Source of the DNA: Andrena cerasifolii
Taxonomy: Eukaryota > Arthropoda > Insecta > Hymenoptera > Andrenidae
Assembly (NCBI RefSeq): GCF_050908995.1
Contig: NC_135123.1
Location: forward strand, 14,880,001 to 14,944,000
Direction: 5' to 3'
DNA length: 64,000 bases
Shown one piece after another: positions 1-12,800 of the stretch. Under the pieces are notes generated by a model, which did not search any database, was not told where the DNA came from, and worked only from the letters and a program-made list of their open reading frames with translations. A program made the translations under genes and the position numbers. The number at the start of each line of letters is the position of its first letter. Position 1 is the stretch's first letter.

Positions 1-1505
1 TAAGGTGACGTAACATTCCCAAACAATACTGAAGAGATATTCCTGTACATTTTCTTTATTTCAGCAATTTCCCTGGGAACGTATTTTGCATTTAATTCAA
101 AGAAATGAATGTGCAAGTAGAAATAGGAGATAATATCAACGTCTAAGAATTTGTAGATTTAGGTAGATTTATTAAAACTATTTTTTCTTTCTTTATGAAC
201 TTAGTAACAGTTCGAACCATTTAACTTTGAATCTATAGGCATGAAACACTCTATATTGTAACAGTGAAGTAGATAGACCTTTATCTCTTTAGGATGTACA
301 CGCGAACCCACTTTTCTCACTGTATCGGTGCGACATCGAGTACGACTCTTCGGTATTTTCTCGCAAGTAAAAGAGCACCTGTATAAAGCCCACGTTGCGA
401 AACATGATACAGATGTATGCCGAATATAGATGCACGGTATCATTCGTTGGCAGCATGGGATTTTGCTTATTTTGAAATAAAAGTAACTTGAGCATCATCG
501 ACGATAACGCGACTTTATTGTCACGAAATTGTTACGCGTGCTCGTAAGCGTGTTATTGTAGAAATAAATACTGGTAAAAGTCATTCCCTTGATATGTAAA
601 GTGCGTGTGAAAATTTGCAGCAGATACTCATGCGGGTTGTGAGTGCATGTACATACAAGTATTGCAATAAATACAAAAGGGGATTATCAGAAAGATATAT
701 GACGTCCAATCCAAACCTAAAATTCTCGCCAGCTATATATCTCACAACAAAGCTGTATTCCACGATATCAACTAACTTCTCTACAAGGCATCAGACGCGA
801 TAATCAGAGTACAATAGTAAATATATAAAACTTCACCCATTTCATGATCATCCATTCCGTAAAAGAAATCCCTTTCGCAACGATAGAGGCTGATTTATGA
901 ATTCAGAGTGGCGATAAACAGGAGAGCCCCGAAGAAGGCTGCTTGCACGAATTCACGACAGATTATGGCGATATGAAACCAGTGTCATTCAAATGACATA
1001 TTTATCGTAAACGAGCTCGTCCTCGTGAATGATACTCAGACAATCGCGTCCGTTGTACAAGGAGAACCGTTTCTGACCACTTTTAACCAGAGCTCCTGTA
1101 CGTGTACACGTAACCATACCGACGAGTCTACAAGTCCCCGAGAGAAACGTGTCCGAGTACGTGAGCGAGATCCTCCCGCTAGACAACCGGCGCCCTCGTT
1201 TAAGAGGACAATTTAAATTCACGCGGTGTCGGCCTTACTCGGCATTCCCCTGGCCTGGACACATGCGTTTCCGCGCATTAATAAGATCTTTGTAAATTAG
1301 TCCGCGAGCGTCCTGCAGCGCCTATCGCCCAGCTAACTTACACCTCTCCACTCAGAATGCCCATCTTTCGTGACGTCGCCGAGCTTTACACCGATTCTTG
1401 CTAGGAATTATGAGCGAGATTTGAGGTCCATTAAAATGTCGACCCAGGTATACCCGAAGAGATGTAGAAGCAGAGTGATTCAATCACAGTGTTAAAACGC
1501 TTGGA
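1..1505. other. Stretch without recognisable gene
   Basis: All frames are broken by stops. The few short ORFs overlap each other on both strands and have no recognisable domain. Composition moves from AT-rich (1-900) to CpG-rich (1000-1450). I see no RNA gene or repeat here. Confidence 0.5.
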
Positions 1506-1510
1506 ACGCA

Positions 1511-1900
1511 GGATTTTTTAATAAATTTATCAATCTACTTATACATAATTTTTATTTCAATTATTGGGGAGAATAATTATATTTCTTTACTCTTAAAATT
1601 AAAATTAATGAACTGTTATTAATTATGGGAATAATTATTATATCAATATCTTTACTAAGTTACGTATTAGTCCCCAAATTAAATGAATTTTATTTAAATA
1701 ATTATTTTAATTCAAATAATATCTTTATTAATAAAGTGGATTTACCTCCAATAAATTTTATATCAATTATTACTATCCTAAATTTATTATACTGTCTAAT
1801 TTTAACTATAAAATTATGTTCATCAAAATATCCACCCTATGGAAACTAAAAATTCATTAAATTTTATGACAAAATCTAAATTTATTAGAAACGTTCTATA
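1511..1900 (+). pseudogene. Probable nuclear copy of a mitochondrial NADH dehydrogenase gene (ND2- or ND6-like end), frameshifted
   Basis: An abrupt AT-rich island sits in CpG-rich DNA. From 1625 a 74-residue frame ends with TAA at 1847-1849. It is almost entirely Ile, Leu, Asn, Tyr, Phe and Ser with A or T in third positions, the hallmark of hymenopteran or other insect mitochondrial membrane subunits. It shows two hydrophobic segments, at about residues 1-16 and 43-62, and ends SSKYPPYGN. Upstream (1512-1616) the same kind of sequence continues in another frame (FLINLSIYLYIIFISIIG and a following LLLKLKLM), so there is a frameshift near 1617. The order 'G, then YISLLLK, then hydrophobic' resembles the GLPPF-K-W part of ND2. 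The C-terminal end followed by a short ATG-initiated stub (near 1867) would also fit ND6 followed by cytochrome b. I cannot decide between them from memory. No function is expected for a nuclear copy. The alternative is an AT-rich transposon remnant. Confidence 0.5.
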
Positions 1901-4508
1901 TTGTATTCAAGCGAAATACAGGCACTCTATAACAAAGTATCGAACCGTAATAATTGTTCTGTTGAACAGTATGCCACACACATATTGATTTATAAAATAT
2001 CGTTTCTCTGGTCCTGTTTCCTTCTAACTCCTAACTCCAGGTGGGCATCGATAAAATGAAATAATTGAAGACTTTTATGTATATTAACATACTGGGGCGA
2101 CGTGCTCTGCTAGGAAAAAGGAAGTGAAAATCAGCTGACACTTTTAGATGCCAAACATCGTGACCAAAACAGTGCCCGTAAAAGATAGCGTACGCTACAC
2201 ACGGTGTGGTCGCGCACGGTGCCAGTGGTGTTATTAATGCACGAGAAGAAAAACGAGGAGAGATCTTCATCGCTCTTCGAACGGCGACCGAGCATGGCAA
2301 CCAATTATTACGGGGGCGAGAATGTTACAGCCGAGGTGTGTTATTAGCGCAAGGCGCTCGCTGCTCTTCTTTTCGGCCAGTACCGGATTGAGAATATCGG
2401 CAGTGTTGATCGCTGCTATCGATGAATGTACGGCACCTCTTTTTTCAGCTTGGTGTCACATCGAATGATCATTAGCATGCACCGGCACCGGAGGGTAACG
2501 CCGGCCGCTCGGCTCAGGAATGCCAGACATAATAAGACATAATAGGATTTACTGGCGGGCGATGATTAAAATTTCTGCTTGAATAATGCAGGTGCCCGTG
2601 CACCTAAATATCTATGTACAGGCAAATATATTTATTACAGAATAACGCTCGGAATGTATCGAGGCGAACGCGCTAATAATGGAATAAAAATTCAATTGAA
2701 AATAATTGGACTCCATAGAAACTTATTAATAATTCTCTCTCCACTTAGTTCATAATCCTCGACGTAAAAATGAATTACGTTTTTAAAAAGGTATCGAACT
2801 TAAATATTTTAACAGTACTAAATATTAGAGTTGGAAGTTCTCGTAGTGAACTATATTTCTTTTCTAGGACATGTCATGATTGTAACAAAATGTCTTTATA
2901 AATAGCTGCGAAAGTAAGTAGGTAAATAGAATTTTGGGATTTGGTCCATCTCTACCGGAACTACTTCACAAGACTTTCACACGGTAAGAACCCGTTACTC
3001 GAAACAAACATAATTTGCTCCATTCCACCCACACATTTAACCCCACAAATAACTCCGGTACAATGTCGTTTCTGCGAATAATGATCCCAGGCCAGCCCGA
3101 AATCGAGCATGCGATGTATTCAATGCATCCCCGTAATGTATTCCAAGAAAGGAGCAATAAACAGCAATGGGAACGCTTTCAGACGGCCTCATTATTGCCG
3201 TAATCTCCTAGACGCGCTCTATGGGGCAGCTATTCCTTCCCGAACTTCTTACATGACCATGTACGACAAAGGTGCCCATCGTGTCTCTCGGCGTGGAATA
3301 CGAAGAAAAGTGTATCGCCCACGCCGAATTAGAGATGACCGCGTCGATAGAAAACGAAACATGGTGCTTAACGGGTACCAACGCTAACCGACGCGTACCT
3401 CTCTCATTTATTATGCATACCCCGCCGATACGTGTTGGAGATTGTTGCACGTGGAGGACTCCCCATAGCCGCGCACGGTAGTTACACGGCAGACGTGTGT
3501 AACGAGACGTAAGATCTCCCCGAGTGAAGCGGTTCGGCTGACGAGAAGAGATTCGAGAAGCCATCTCCTCGTTCTGCCCCTTTCCCCGGGTTCTATCGAT
3601 TATGTCCACGGAATTATACCGAGCTGGGAGCGACGGTGACATCGCTTTACGAGGAAAATTTGAAATCATTTGGATCAGCGTCGAAGGTAACCAGTAGTTT
3701 CTAAATAGTTATTAGTTATGTATACGATGCTGTTCTGTTTTGAATTTCTTTCTAAAATAGCTCGTCTTTTAATAGTTCAGGGATCGGTGAGCTCTTCAAG
3801 TTGAACGCAAGGAGTGTTATTAAATTGGAGCATCCTTGACGCGTTTTAATCCAATTGATGGACTCCACTGTTTTCCAGTTCATTCAATGTAGTCAGGGGA
3901 TACGTTGATAGATTGCTTTTGTTATCCAGTCGAGTGGAAGCGTGTCCGTTCATTTCTAGGGAAGGCAGACGTGTGTGTAAATTTATAGGGAACTGTGAAG
4001 TATGAGCTTCCTAGTTTCGTGTATCTGTAATGTATGCATTATGGGATATTCGATAAAAATTCGATTCATCTTTACGTCCGACTGTACCACCAGAGGGCAT
4101 CCGTCAATCACCATTAACATCTTCATGAAGATGTCTACTTCCAGGTTGAACATTCATCATGATCCTACAGGACAAAGTCAGTCACAAAACGCAGGTGGGT
4201 CGAGGGAACGAAGTCGACAGAACAACGACGGAGTGGAAGAGCGATGCACAATCTGTTTTCTGAGGCAGTCAGGTCGACAATGGGCAAGATATTCATGTGG
4301 GTATATTCCGAAGAAGCGTCCGTTTTAAACAATTGTAAATGCACAGAACCTGTGTCTGTCGAGGACGAGCCGAAATATGTACGTGGTATCACCAAGAACT
4401 GCGACGAGAAATTCTTATCATATTGAACATAGTTCTCGAGTAATGAACTTCAGAAGTCCATCGTATCTATGCATACTCGAAAAGTACACTAAACAGTTTT
4501 CTTTTAAC
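1901..4508. other. Stretch without recognisable gene
   Basis: Mixed composition. A 36-bp interval (2878-2913) has a good acceptor and a good donor but stops in all three frames, so it is not coding. The 153-codon minus-strand ORF at 3208-3669 has biased composition and no motif. Nothing else can be supported. Confidence 0.45.
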
Positions 4509-5079
4509 CAGGAGTCGAATGAAACAGTTAACTTTTATAAATTAAAGTTATTTATCGACACTTTTAACTTGTAATCGTTTCTTTTCTGCTTCAAGTTAAC
4601 TTTGTACATTAACACTTTTATCCTGATGTGAGAGTGCAGTTTTAACAGTTATTTTATGTTCGATTAATTAAAGTTCTGGAGGATAATATATTTTTCAATA
4701 GATATTTAACGGCAAAATATAGAAGTTGGGAATATTTTTTTAATTAGCCTTATTTGAGGAATTCGGAGCAGGATAAATATAGAAGAGAAAGCACATTGTG
4801 ATTTTTATATAATTTTCACCGATAGGTTTAAGGTTTCAACTTCAGAATATTTTCAGGAAATCTGGTTGTCACAACTTTAACTTTTACAGAGTAGAATAAG
4901 TCTCTGTTCAACTAGAACTTTTTTACTTTCAAAAAAATTAATGTTTCTCATTTACAGAAAATGTATGGAATAAAAGTTTCAGTTAATACACTGCATTTTT
5001 CAAGACTTTTCTCGGAAAACAGAAAAAATAATAGCCATAAAATTACAGTTAAAATTCTAACACTTTCATTCGACTCCTG
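4509..5079. repeat. Old, diverged inverted repeat (about 570 bp) in an AT-rich island
   Basis: The 16-base block CAGGAGTCGAATGAAA at 4509-4524 recurs as its exact reverse complement at 5064-5079. Just inside each block there are weaker matches: AT-rich text with 'cattaac..acttttat' near 4610-4620 on one side, and its complement near 4965-4990 on the other. The island is much more AT-rich than its flanks. This fits the eroded arms of a non-autonomous DNA transposon. Target duplications were not recognised, so the true ends are unknown. Confidence 0.4.
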
Positions 5080-6029
5080 CTTTCAACTGCCACTTGAAAA
5101 GTCATTTGATATCAATTGTTCATTCTAAACCTATCGCAAATCTTAAGGAATTAAACAAACAAGCTTGCCTCTTTAACCCCAAAATTGAAAAGAATGAACC
5201 GCATGCAGTTCATTGTACGTAGTTCACAAAGCCTTCGTAATACCCTCTCGGAACCATAGACGTCACTACAAACGATCATTTTTTACTATCACCCGAAGGA
5301 GGCAAAAATACACGCTGCAGACCGAAGTGTACACGTTCGCCGTGCTATTGGAAACAAATTCTTAAGTGCGAGCCGTGTCGTGGATTGAAACATCATCTTT
5401 CTTACGCAAACGTTTTTGTTCAGCGGTTGGAGCGATTTCTGTGCGCGTGACAGGAATCCACAGCGACCGGTAAAGTCCACGGTGGTTCAGCAGCTTAGGA
5501 CTGTATCGCACCTGGCGCTAAGTGTTCCTTCGCTTTCGAATAAAGAAGAGGGCATCGGGATTCCCGCGAAGTGTCTGCCTGCTCCATTTGACGGAACGAC
5601 GTGGCCGGTGGTCGCCCGGCAGCGTCGTTTCCAGGCGACAAACGTTTCTATCGGGACAATCGGTTGATTGCCAATGCGGCCCGATCGCAGCCAGCGCAGA
5701 GTTTTCTAATCAGCGCGTTAGTTCGTTAAGCACGTCCGACGGGATCGTTGGTAAAACACGATGCCCGGCCTCCCAGAATCCTGGGCGCACTCACGGAATG
5801 CACTTGTTACCATAAAAAACGGTACACTTGCATTCGCACGTACCTCGGCGTACGTACGCGCAACCAAACGTAATACGGTGGCGAGATGCATGGGATAGTT
5901 TCACGCGGAACCAGCGCGTTATATTACGAGCGATAAATGTTTTAACCGCGTGAGTCCCCCTTGTCGCGTATGTTTTGCGAGGAACAGGAGGATTTCGCAT
6001 CCGTTCTCAGACGATCCGGAACTGGTTGC
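5080..6029. other. Stretch without recognisable gene
   Basis: CpG-rich after 5300. Overlapping short ORFs on both strands (5416-5815, 5289-5480) carry no motif. No repeat or RNA gene was recognised. Confidence 0.45.
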
Positions 6030-6762
6030 TTAAAGGGGAGCCCTATTTAGGACGCTAGGAATAAGGTGATTCTTGGGAATTTTTTTCTGAGAAACTGCTA
6101 TGCGGATCTTTTCCAAACTTTCAGGGTATTTTAGTTCACATTCCAACAATGAAAATTATTTTTTTCGTTACAAAGTGTTCGGTAGAAATGGAGATATATG
6201 AACACGTTCGTTAGAACTCGCGCGCCGGAGTTGCAAATTTGCGATTGTAATGGTGGCCCTAATTCTTCCCTGAAATAAAAAAAACAAGGATTTTCTTATT
6301 TCTAGTACAATTACATTGTTGATGAACCTAACAAACGGGAAAAAAGTTAAAAGTTGGCAAATTGGTGGGACTTGAAAGAAAAAGTTACGATTCTGCTCCA
6401 AGATATTTCGTACTATTTGTGGAAAAAGAGTTGTTCAATTCAATTTATTTATCGAAGTTATAGGTCCATCGACAATGTAATTATACTAGAAATAAGAAAC
6501 ACCTTGGTTTTTTTATTTCAGGGAAGAATTTGGGCCACCATTACAATCGCAAATTTGCAACTCCGGCGCGCGAGTCCTAACGAACGTATTCCTATATCTC
6601 CATTTCTACCGAACACTTTGTAACGAAAAAAATAATTATTATTGTTCGAATGTGAACTAAAATACCCTGAAAGTTTGGAAAAGATCTGTTCGACAGTTTC
6701 TCAGAAAAAAAATTCCCAAAATCACCTTATTCCTAGCGTCCTAAATAGGGCTCCCCCCTTAA
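6030..6762. mobile_element. TTAA-flanked palindromic MITE, piggyBac-like
   Basis: TTAA lies at 6030-6033 and 6759-6762. Between them are two arms of about 290-300 bp in inverted orientation (6034-6330 and 6462-6758), separated by about 130 bp of unique spacer. The left end reads AGGGGAGCCCTATTTAGG and the complement of the right end reads GGGGGGAGCCCTATTTAGG. The match continues through GACGCTAGGAATAAGGTGAT and most of each arm, including the GC-rich core CTCCGGCGCGCGAG. TTAA target sites with G-rich termini are typical of piggyBac elements. No transposase is present, so the element is non-autonomous. Both arms hold a short open frame encoding a similar peptide, including TITIANLQLRRAS and ISPFLPNTL, which is a by-product of the palindrome or a hint of an ancestral coding segment. 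Confidence 0.8.
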
Positions 6763-9700
6763 TAGTGTTGCTAAAATGTGCAGTTTTATTTACGTTCTTT
6801 AGAATTATCAGCCCCCTGAACTCTGTCTTCGTAAGTGCTCGCTGTGCTCCAAGGAGTCGTTACAGGCTACGGCAGCGCAGAAATCATCGATTGAAATGGA
6901 TGCATTAGCCGTTGGAAGCAGCGGCCTGGTCGGGAGATGAAATGTAAATTGTGGAAAAATAAGGAGGAAAGCCGAAGTAAGGCGTTACGAATGACTCCCG
7001 TCGAGACGAAGCCTTCGAAACGGAAGGTTCCGGAATACGAACGAATCTCTGCATACGAGACGAGGCAGGGAATGCCAGGGTACGGCGTGTTACCATAAAA
7101 GTGCGTACTTTTTATTCCCCCATCTGTACGAAACGTGAAATCGGGCACGCATGTAACGGACGTGCTTACGAGAAGACAACGGCGGGGAGGGGCCCCACTA
7201 ATAGCGGGGGCCTGTTACATGCGCGGCCCAGGGACCGAGGACGGAGCGAAACATCGGGAGGAGAGGAGATGACCGAACGGGGGACGGCGGAACGAGGATG
7301 GTAAGACCGCTTCGTAGGGGGACGAGGGTACCGGCGGTGGCTCGCCTAATGAATTCAAATATTTGAATTACAAGAGTCGCGCTCGGTCCCATTCATGGCG
7401 GCGCCGCGTTAGAAGGCGGTCAACTTAGGAGGTGGAGAGGAAGACCGAACTGGAGGAGCTGGTCCAGGCGCGCAATCGGCTGGTACGATCAGAAAAAAAG
7501 GCGGGAGCGAGAAAAGAAAACCGAGCGCGTCGCGCGAATACAGAGAGCGGCCAAGGGGGAGGCGAAAGAGGAAGACGCTAGGCGAGAGTGGAAATATGTA
7601 AAAGGAGAGAGAATCACGTACGACGACGCCGGAACCATCTGTCATGCCGCGGGGAATTTCATAAACCTGAATGCGACGGCGGCACCGCAGACACTGGCCT
7701 GAAATTAAGATGAAATTATGGATAAAAGCGGGGCCACGGTGCGTGGAAGGCCCCGAAATGCCTGTTAAGTGCCCAGCTCGACTGGCTCCGCGGCAACTCA
7801 GAAGCGGTTCCATTCAAAAATTTCTTGAATTAAAACGTCGGGCCACGTTATTCCCGCCTACCTCGTAACAGACGCGCACCTATACCGTCGCTTCCGGAAC
7901 GGCGGACGGATTTTTGGCGCGTATCAGTGGCTGTTATGACGGGTAGCCGACCGGTTAATTTCGAGTACCTGGACAGGAGAGGACCACTCTCTTGTCTCGC
8001 GGGATCACTCCTGGCCCGAAGTGCCACTCTCTGTCAAGGACCTTTTCCAGGAAGGATTTCGATAAGAACATGTGAACGTAGCTGGCCAAAAAGTCGTTAG
8101 CTCGTTTCATATTTCCGCTTGCATGTCAGCTGCGAGAACTCTCTTTTGTTGCCACGGTTAGATCAATCTCGCGGTCGTCCGCGAGTCAGCCGTCCCGAAA
8201 AATATTTTAACGATACGGCTTGTAATGTGACGATAAAGAAAGACCGGGAGAGGTGGGGGGGTGGGGCTAGCTGGAGAAGAAGATACGTGTCGGCGCATCG
8301 TTTATATTTCCAGAAACCGGCGGAAAACAGCCTGCTGGTTCGAGATGTGAGCACTTCATTTCTTACGGAGTTCCAGGCGAGTAAGATCGAGAAATATTTG
8401 AATCATAAAGGGTATCGATTGCCAACGATCTTCTAGCGTCAGTCGCTCGAATGTCAAGGTTCCTTCATCGACTTGCATAAACGTCTATTGAAATTCCGAT
8501 AACGACGACAGCAGGACAGCCCGAGGGTCAGGAGGAAGGAACAGAAAGGAACACAGAGATTTGTTTAGCAATCCGTACATTTTGCGTAATGGGGTTCGAG
8601 GGGAAATGCATGATTCCGAGGCAACGAATCTATTATAATACATCACAGGACGGGCGTACGTACGTCCGGGCGTACCCGAACGGGTAAATGTTAGACACAG
8701 AGACAGTGGTGGACAGAGCGGAGCGAGAAAGAGGTAAGGCCAGAAGTGAGCCAGCGTTAGAGATCGGATCGGACTGATTTGAATTAGAACAATGGTTGTT
8801 CCTGATGCACGCACACTTCGGCGCTGTCGGTGACGTGCGAGATTAATGGCCCGAAAATTCAAAAATTGAAACCCCGTGGGGCGCCCCACACCTATCCTTC
8901 TCATCCCGACCCTTCGCAACGTGACGTTCGTCGATCGTCCCGTCGGACTGTGCCAACAATACTTATTGATCGATCGCGCTTTGTTTCGGTCAAATTAATT
9001 TTAAATGCTCCGAAGTCCGACGTTGTTGCGGGCCAGATACTCATTCCGTTTCGACTGTTCTCACCACTGCACAACGGGTGTCTTTAGAAATGAAATTTGC
9101 AACCTTCGAAATGGAAGCTTGGAGACGGCTTATCAACACGCCTCTTTGATAAGGACACTCGTGGATACTCAATTCGACAGCTGTGTCGCGTACGAACTTT
9201 ATATTTCTCTAAAGATCTGTTCCAATGAGACAGAGCTGCGAAAAAGGAATATAAAATTGTCGAGAAATCTATAAAATTAAATCGATCGAAATAAAATGAG
9301 AAAAAGTCTTTTGTTACGATTAGACGATACGATTAATCTCCAATCCTCGAGACTTCTTCAACAAAGCACCGCGTTCCTACCCAAATGCGTGCAAACCGTG
9401 ACAACTGTGAAATTTCTATCTTAAACAACAAGTTCATTCCACTCCACTTGAATTACACGATTTCTCGTATAACAAGTGACTTTCCGAAGTGTCAGCGAAT
9501 GTTTGCCGAAGGCTTGATAAAAAAGGCCACTTGGTTTGCCTCGTGCCGTTGTCGTCATTCCACGAGCACGTGCAGAAAGCCGCGCGAATGTAAAAAGAAA
9601 GGGAGGAGAGCCTCGAAATCGTCAGGCCCACCCGTTGCAACGAAGAGTTCGTAACTCTATAATGCACCGTGCGCCCTGCAGGGAGGAGCCCTGCATTCCT

Positions 9701-9811
9701 ACCAGCATTCCATTCAACTCCCACTTGCATAGCGCGGCGACCTGCCGGCGGGTGCATCCGTGCACTCACGTTGGTGTGATGATGTACCTCGAGGTGCGTG
9801 CACGTGCAACG
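6763..9811. other. CpG-rich stretch without recognisable gene
   Basis: Many overlapping ORFs on both strands reflect high GC content and purine-strand asymmetry (for example 7430-7615) rather than genes. None shows a domain, signal peptide or splice frame that I trust. Confidence 0.45.
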
Positions 9812-9849
9812 TTGTACCTGCATGTGCAATATCGCGAGTGCATGTACAA
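9812..9849. other. Short imperfect hairpin in a GTGCA-rich patch
   Basis: TTGTACCTGCA at 9812-9822 pairs with TGCATGTACAA at 9839-9849, with one mismatch in 11 positions and a 16-base loop. It lies beside the palindrome GTGCACGTGC-type text at 9795-9810. It is too short for a normal microRNA precursor, and a regulatory role is not shown. Confidence 0.3.
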
Positions 9850-12800
9850 TTTCTTGGGCACACGTAGAACAGTGCGCATCCATGTCTGAAAGTACGCCTG
9901 TGCGACGTCGTACGTGGCCACGCGATACAGTAATTGCATATACGGTGTCTTCATAAATTCGCGATATCACGGCCGACATTAATCGACTCGGACCCATAGG
10001 AATCGATTCAATCTGAGTTTTCTTAAACGTTAGACTGTATTTATGGTGTCCCAGTAACTGTGCGGTGTTGGGGGTGAAGCTGATCAGCTATCGTGTTAAT
10101 TGTAATGCGAGTGTTTGCTTATGAAATCTGGTATATATCCTGTTTGCTTAAATTTCATTGGAACGAGAACAAAGGGAGCTTAATTCCCTTCGTTTCGCGT
10201 GATTCTCATAATCTTTTCTTAAGAGGAACACTGGGGATTGAACTTCTTAGGCAAGTGAATATTGTAACGCTAAGTCTGCCGACAGAATACCTTCACCTTG
10301 GCAGGAAAGTGCTCGGAGAAGGTTAATGGAGTTCTGCGCGAAGGAAGTAGCTGCATAGCAATTGATTTAATGAATATTGTCAGTGACAAAAGAGCAGACC
10401 GAGCTTTCATGAAATTTCGTCGCAATCCAAGCGACAGATAACGATCGAGGGACCGACACGCACGGTGCCCCATGGCTGCTCGGAAAGGGTCAGCCAGAAA
10501 CCGTGACGAGTACCGCGCGCGCGTTGATACTGATCGGTCTTTTGTTTCCATTCATCCCCCTTGACACCTTACCAGCATATACCGCGCAACGAGCCTACTC
10601 GCCTCCTCCACGATCTGTTGCGCCCCGATGACCAGCCGGTCAACGAAATATGCTAATCGACACGATTCCCATTTACACTCGCCGACATAATCGCTTCTAA
10701 TTCCAGGACTCGTCGAGGACTCCGAAATTACAGAATCCCCTCGTTCTCGGAAGGAACTGATCGTATCTTTCAATGATCCTTCGTCGAAACTAAGAGATAT
10801 GCTTTAAATAGTGGCTGGCATGCTGTTAGATTGTAAGGTGAAATTGAACTGTACTTTTATAACAAACTTCGTAGCAAGTGCAATTACATAATGAGAAGAT
10901 AGGTGTCACGGGAATGCAGTCCATGGAAATTTGAAGAAACGCTTGCCTGCTGTTCGAGCTTTGTCACCAGTTGCTTAATTGTCCGTGAGCGGAAGGGACC
11001 AATTTAAGAATTTATTTGTGACGGAAAGGGCAGCGCGACATTTGGAAAGCGAACGATCTGGCTGCCGAATAAATTTACAATTTCAATTGGGCGGGTAATT
11101 TAAGTAACGCTTGTGTGAATTACGACAGTGTAGCGATTGCACGAAATCCACCTGCCCGTAAATAGGTAAATCTGGCGCACCTGCTGTGGTTAATTAAATA
11201 AATTTTTGGAACTCTAGGTCACTCGCAGTATTTTAATACACTGTCACACGTGCAATATGACAGTATATATTGTTCAATAATAAAGAACCATCGAAACTTA
11301 TTGATAATATTTCCCATCTTCAGAAATATACACTGATATCAATCATTTCATTAACTACGGCTGTAGTTACTTTAGTAATTCCTCTTGACGTAGACATTGC
11401 GTGAAATAATAAGGTTCAAAGATTGAAAGAGAAATGTTAAACGCAGTGGAATCGTTGGACACGAGAAAGAGCAAAATTTTGTAATATTTTGAGGATGCTG
11501 ACCTGGAAAGACCCGCGAGACTCCTTATTCCAGGAAGGTAGCTCGAGATTCTTGTTTGGTAGGCCCCATCCGCCTGTCCGCTAGTGTTCCCTCTGTGTCT
11601 AGTGTTTCCCCTCGTAGACAGACACAGCAGATTAGATCTTAGTCACTACTATACGAGAATCTCATATTACACCTGGCATCCTTTTTATTCGGAGGCCAAT
11701 GTAGAGAGAAGTTTGCGTGCCGCTACAGTCAGCTCCCGTTTTACTCCTGTATCATCCTCCCTACTCTATGCCCCCTGCTCTATTCGATTCTAACCTTCCG
11801 GCCCAACGAGATACCACTCTCCCGATCTACCGGTCGTTATCAGCGTTACGAGTATTACACGATTATCATTACGGCTGCGTGCAGCTGGGAGCGTGTATTC
11901 GAAATGAAGTCGTAGCGGCACGAAGCCCCCGATTCCGCCGGCCTTATCTGGTAATCTTAATTTTCCGGATTCCCTACAAGGCACTTGGGTGGATATAATG
12001 TTACCAACGCGTCTTCTTAAGTGTGACTCGATTGCAAACGCCTTCTACGACAGACCACGTCGTCGGGAACGTCCTCCGGGGATCTAATCTTATCCGGATA
12101 CTTAAGGTGGACGATGAGATCGTCGGATCGAGAACGACCGGGTGCGCACCTTTGGTTACAGATACTATCATCTGCATAATAGGATCGTTGAAATAATAGA
12201 ATAACGTTAGACGATCGAGGTGACATTTTCTTACACATACGTGACTGTGTTTATGTCTCGTAGGTCTATGGCAATTATTGCCTTGCGACACTGCTAGTCT
12301 CTCTGCTTCCAATCGTCTGCCATCTGCCAAAAGATTCGAGGCTGTAAGATAGAAGAGGATCGAGGAAGTGACAGTGATTGTCAAGCAATTGAAAATTTCA
12401 AACTCCATAACGCACGAGCGGAGGGCGAATCTTGCCCGATTCGTTCCTCGTACTCGCGAGCAGGAACAATAATAACGACAATGGGTATCTGCACGGGGTG
12501 GCCCCGGGATAGTTTATTAGCGCTCCGAAGACAATGGAGGTCGGGACCCGAAACGAAGGAGAGGAAAAACGAGAAAGGAGAGAAGCGGTGAGGTAAGAGT
12601 CAGCAGCAGCGCGGAGCACGAGCTGTGGATGTGGAATAAAAGAGGAATAAGAGGACCACGGGCGGAGAAGGAGAAGAAGAAAAGCACGATGAGAAGAAAG
12701 AGAGAAGGTCCGGTCCATATTTAAGTATGCAAGACCGCCGCCTCCAAATTTATGCGCGGCGACAAATATTTCAAAATCATTCCCTTCGTGGCCTGACTCC

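Noticed and set aside
2878..2913. 36-base interval with good acceptor TTTCTTTTCTAG and donor GTAAGT
   Set aside because: Stops in all three frames, so it is at most a non-coding exon, with no other support.
3208..3669. 153-codon minus-strand ORF
   Set aside because: It overlaps ORFs on the other strand, has Arg/Ser-rich composition from CpG content, and has no domain or splice context.
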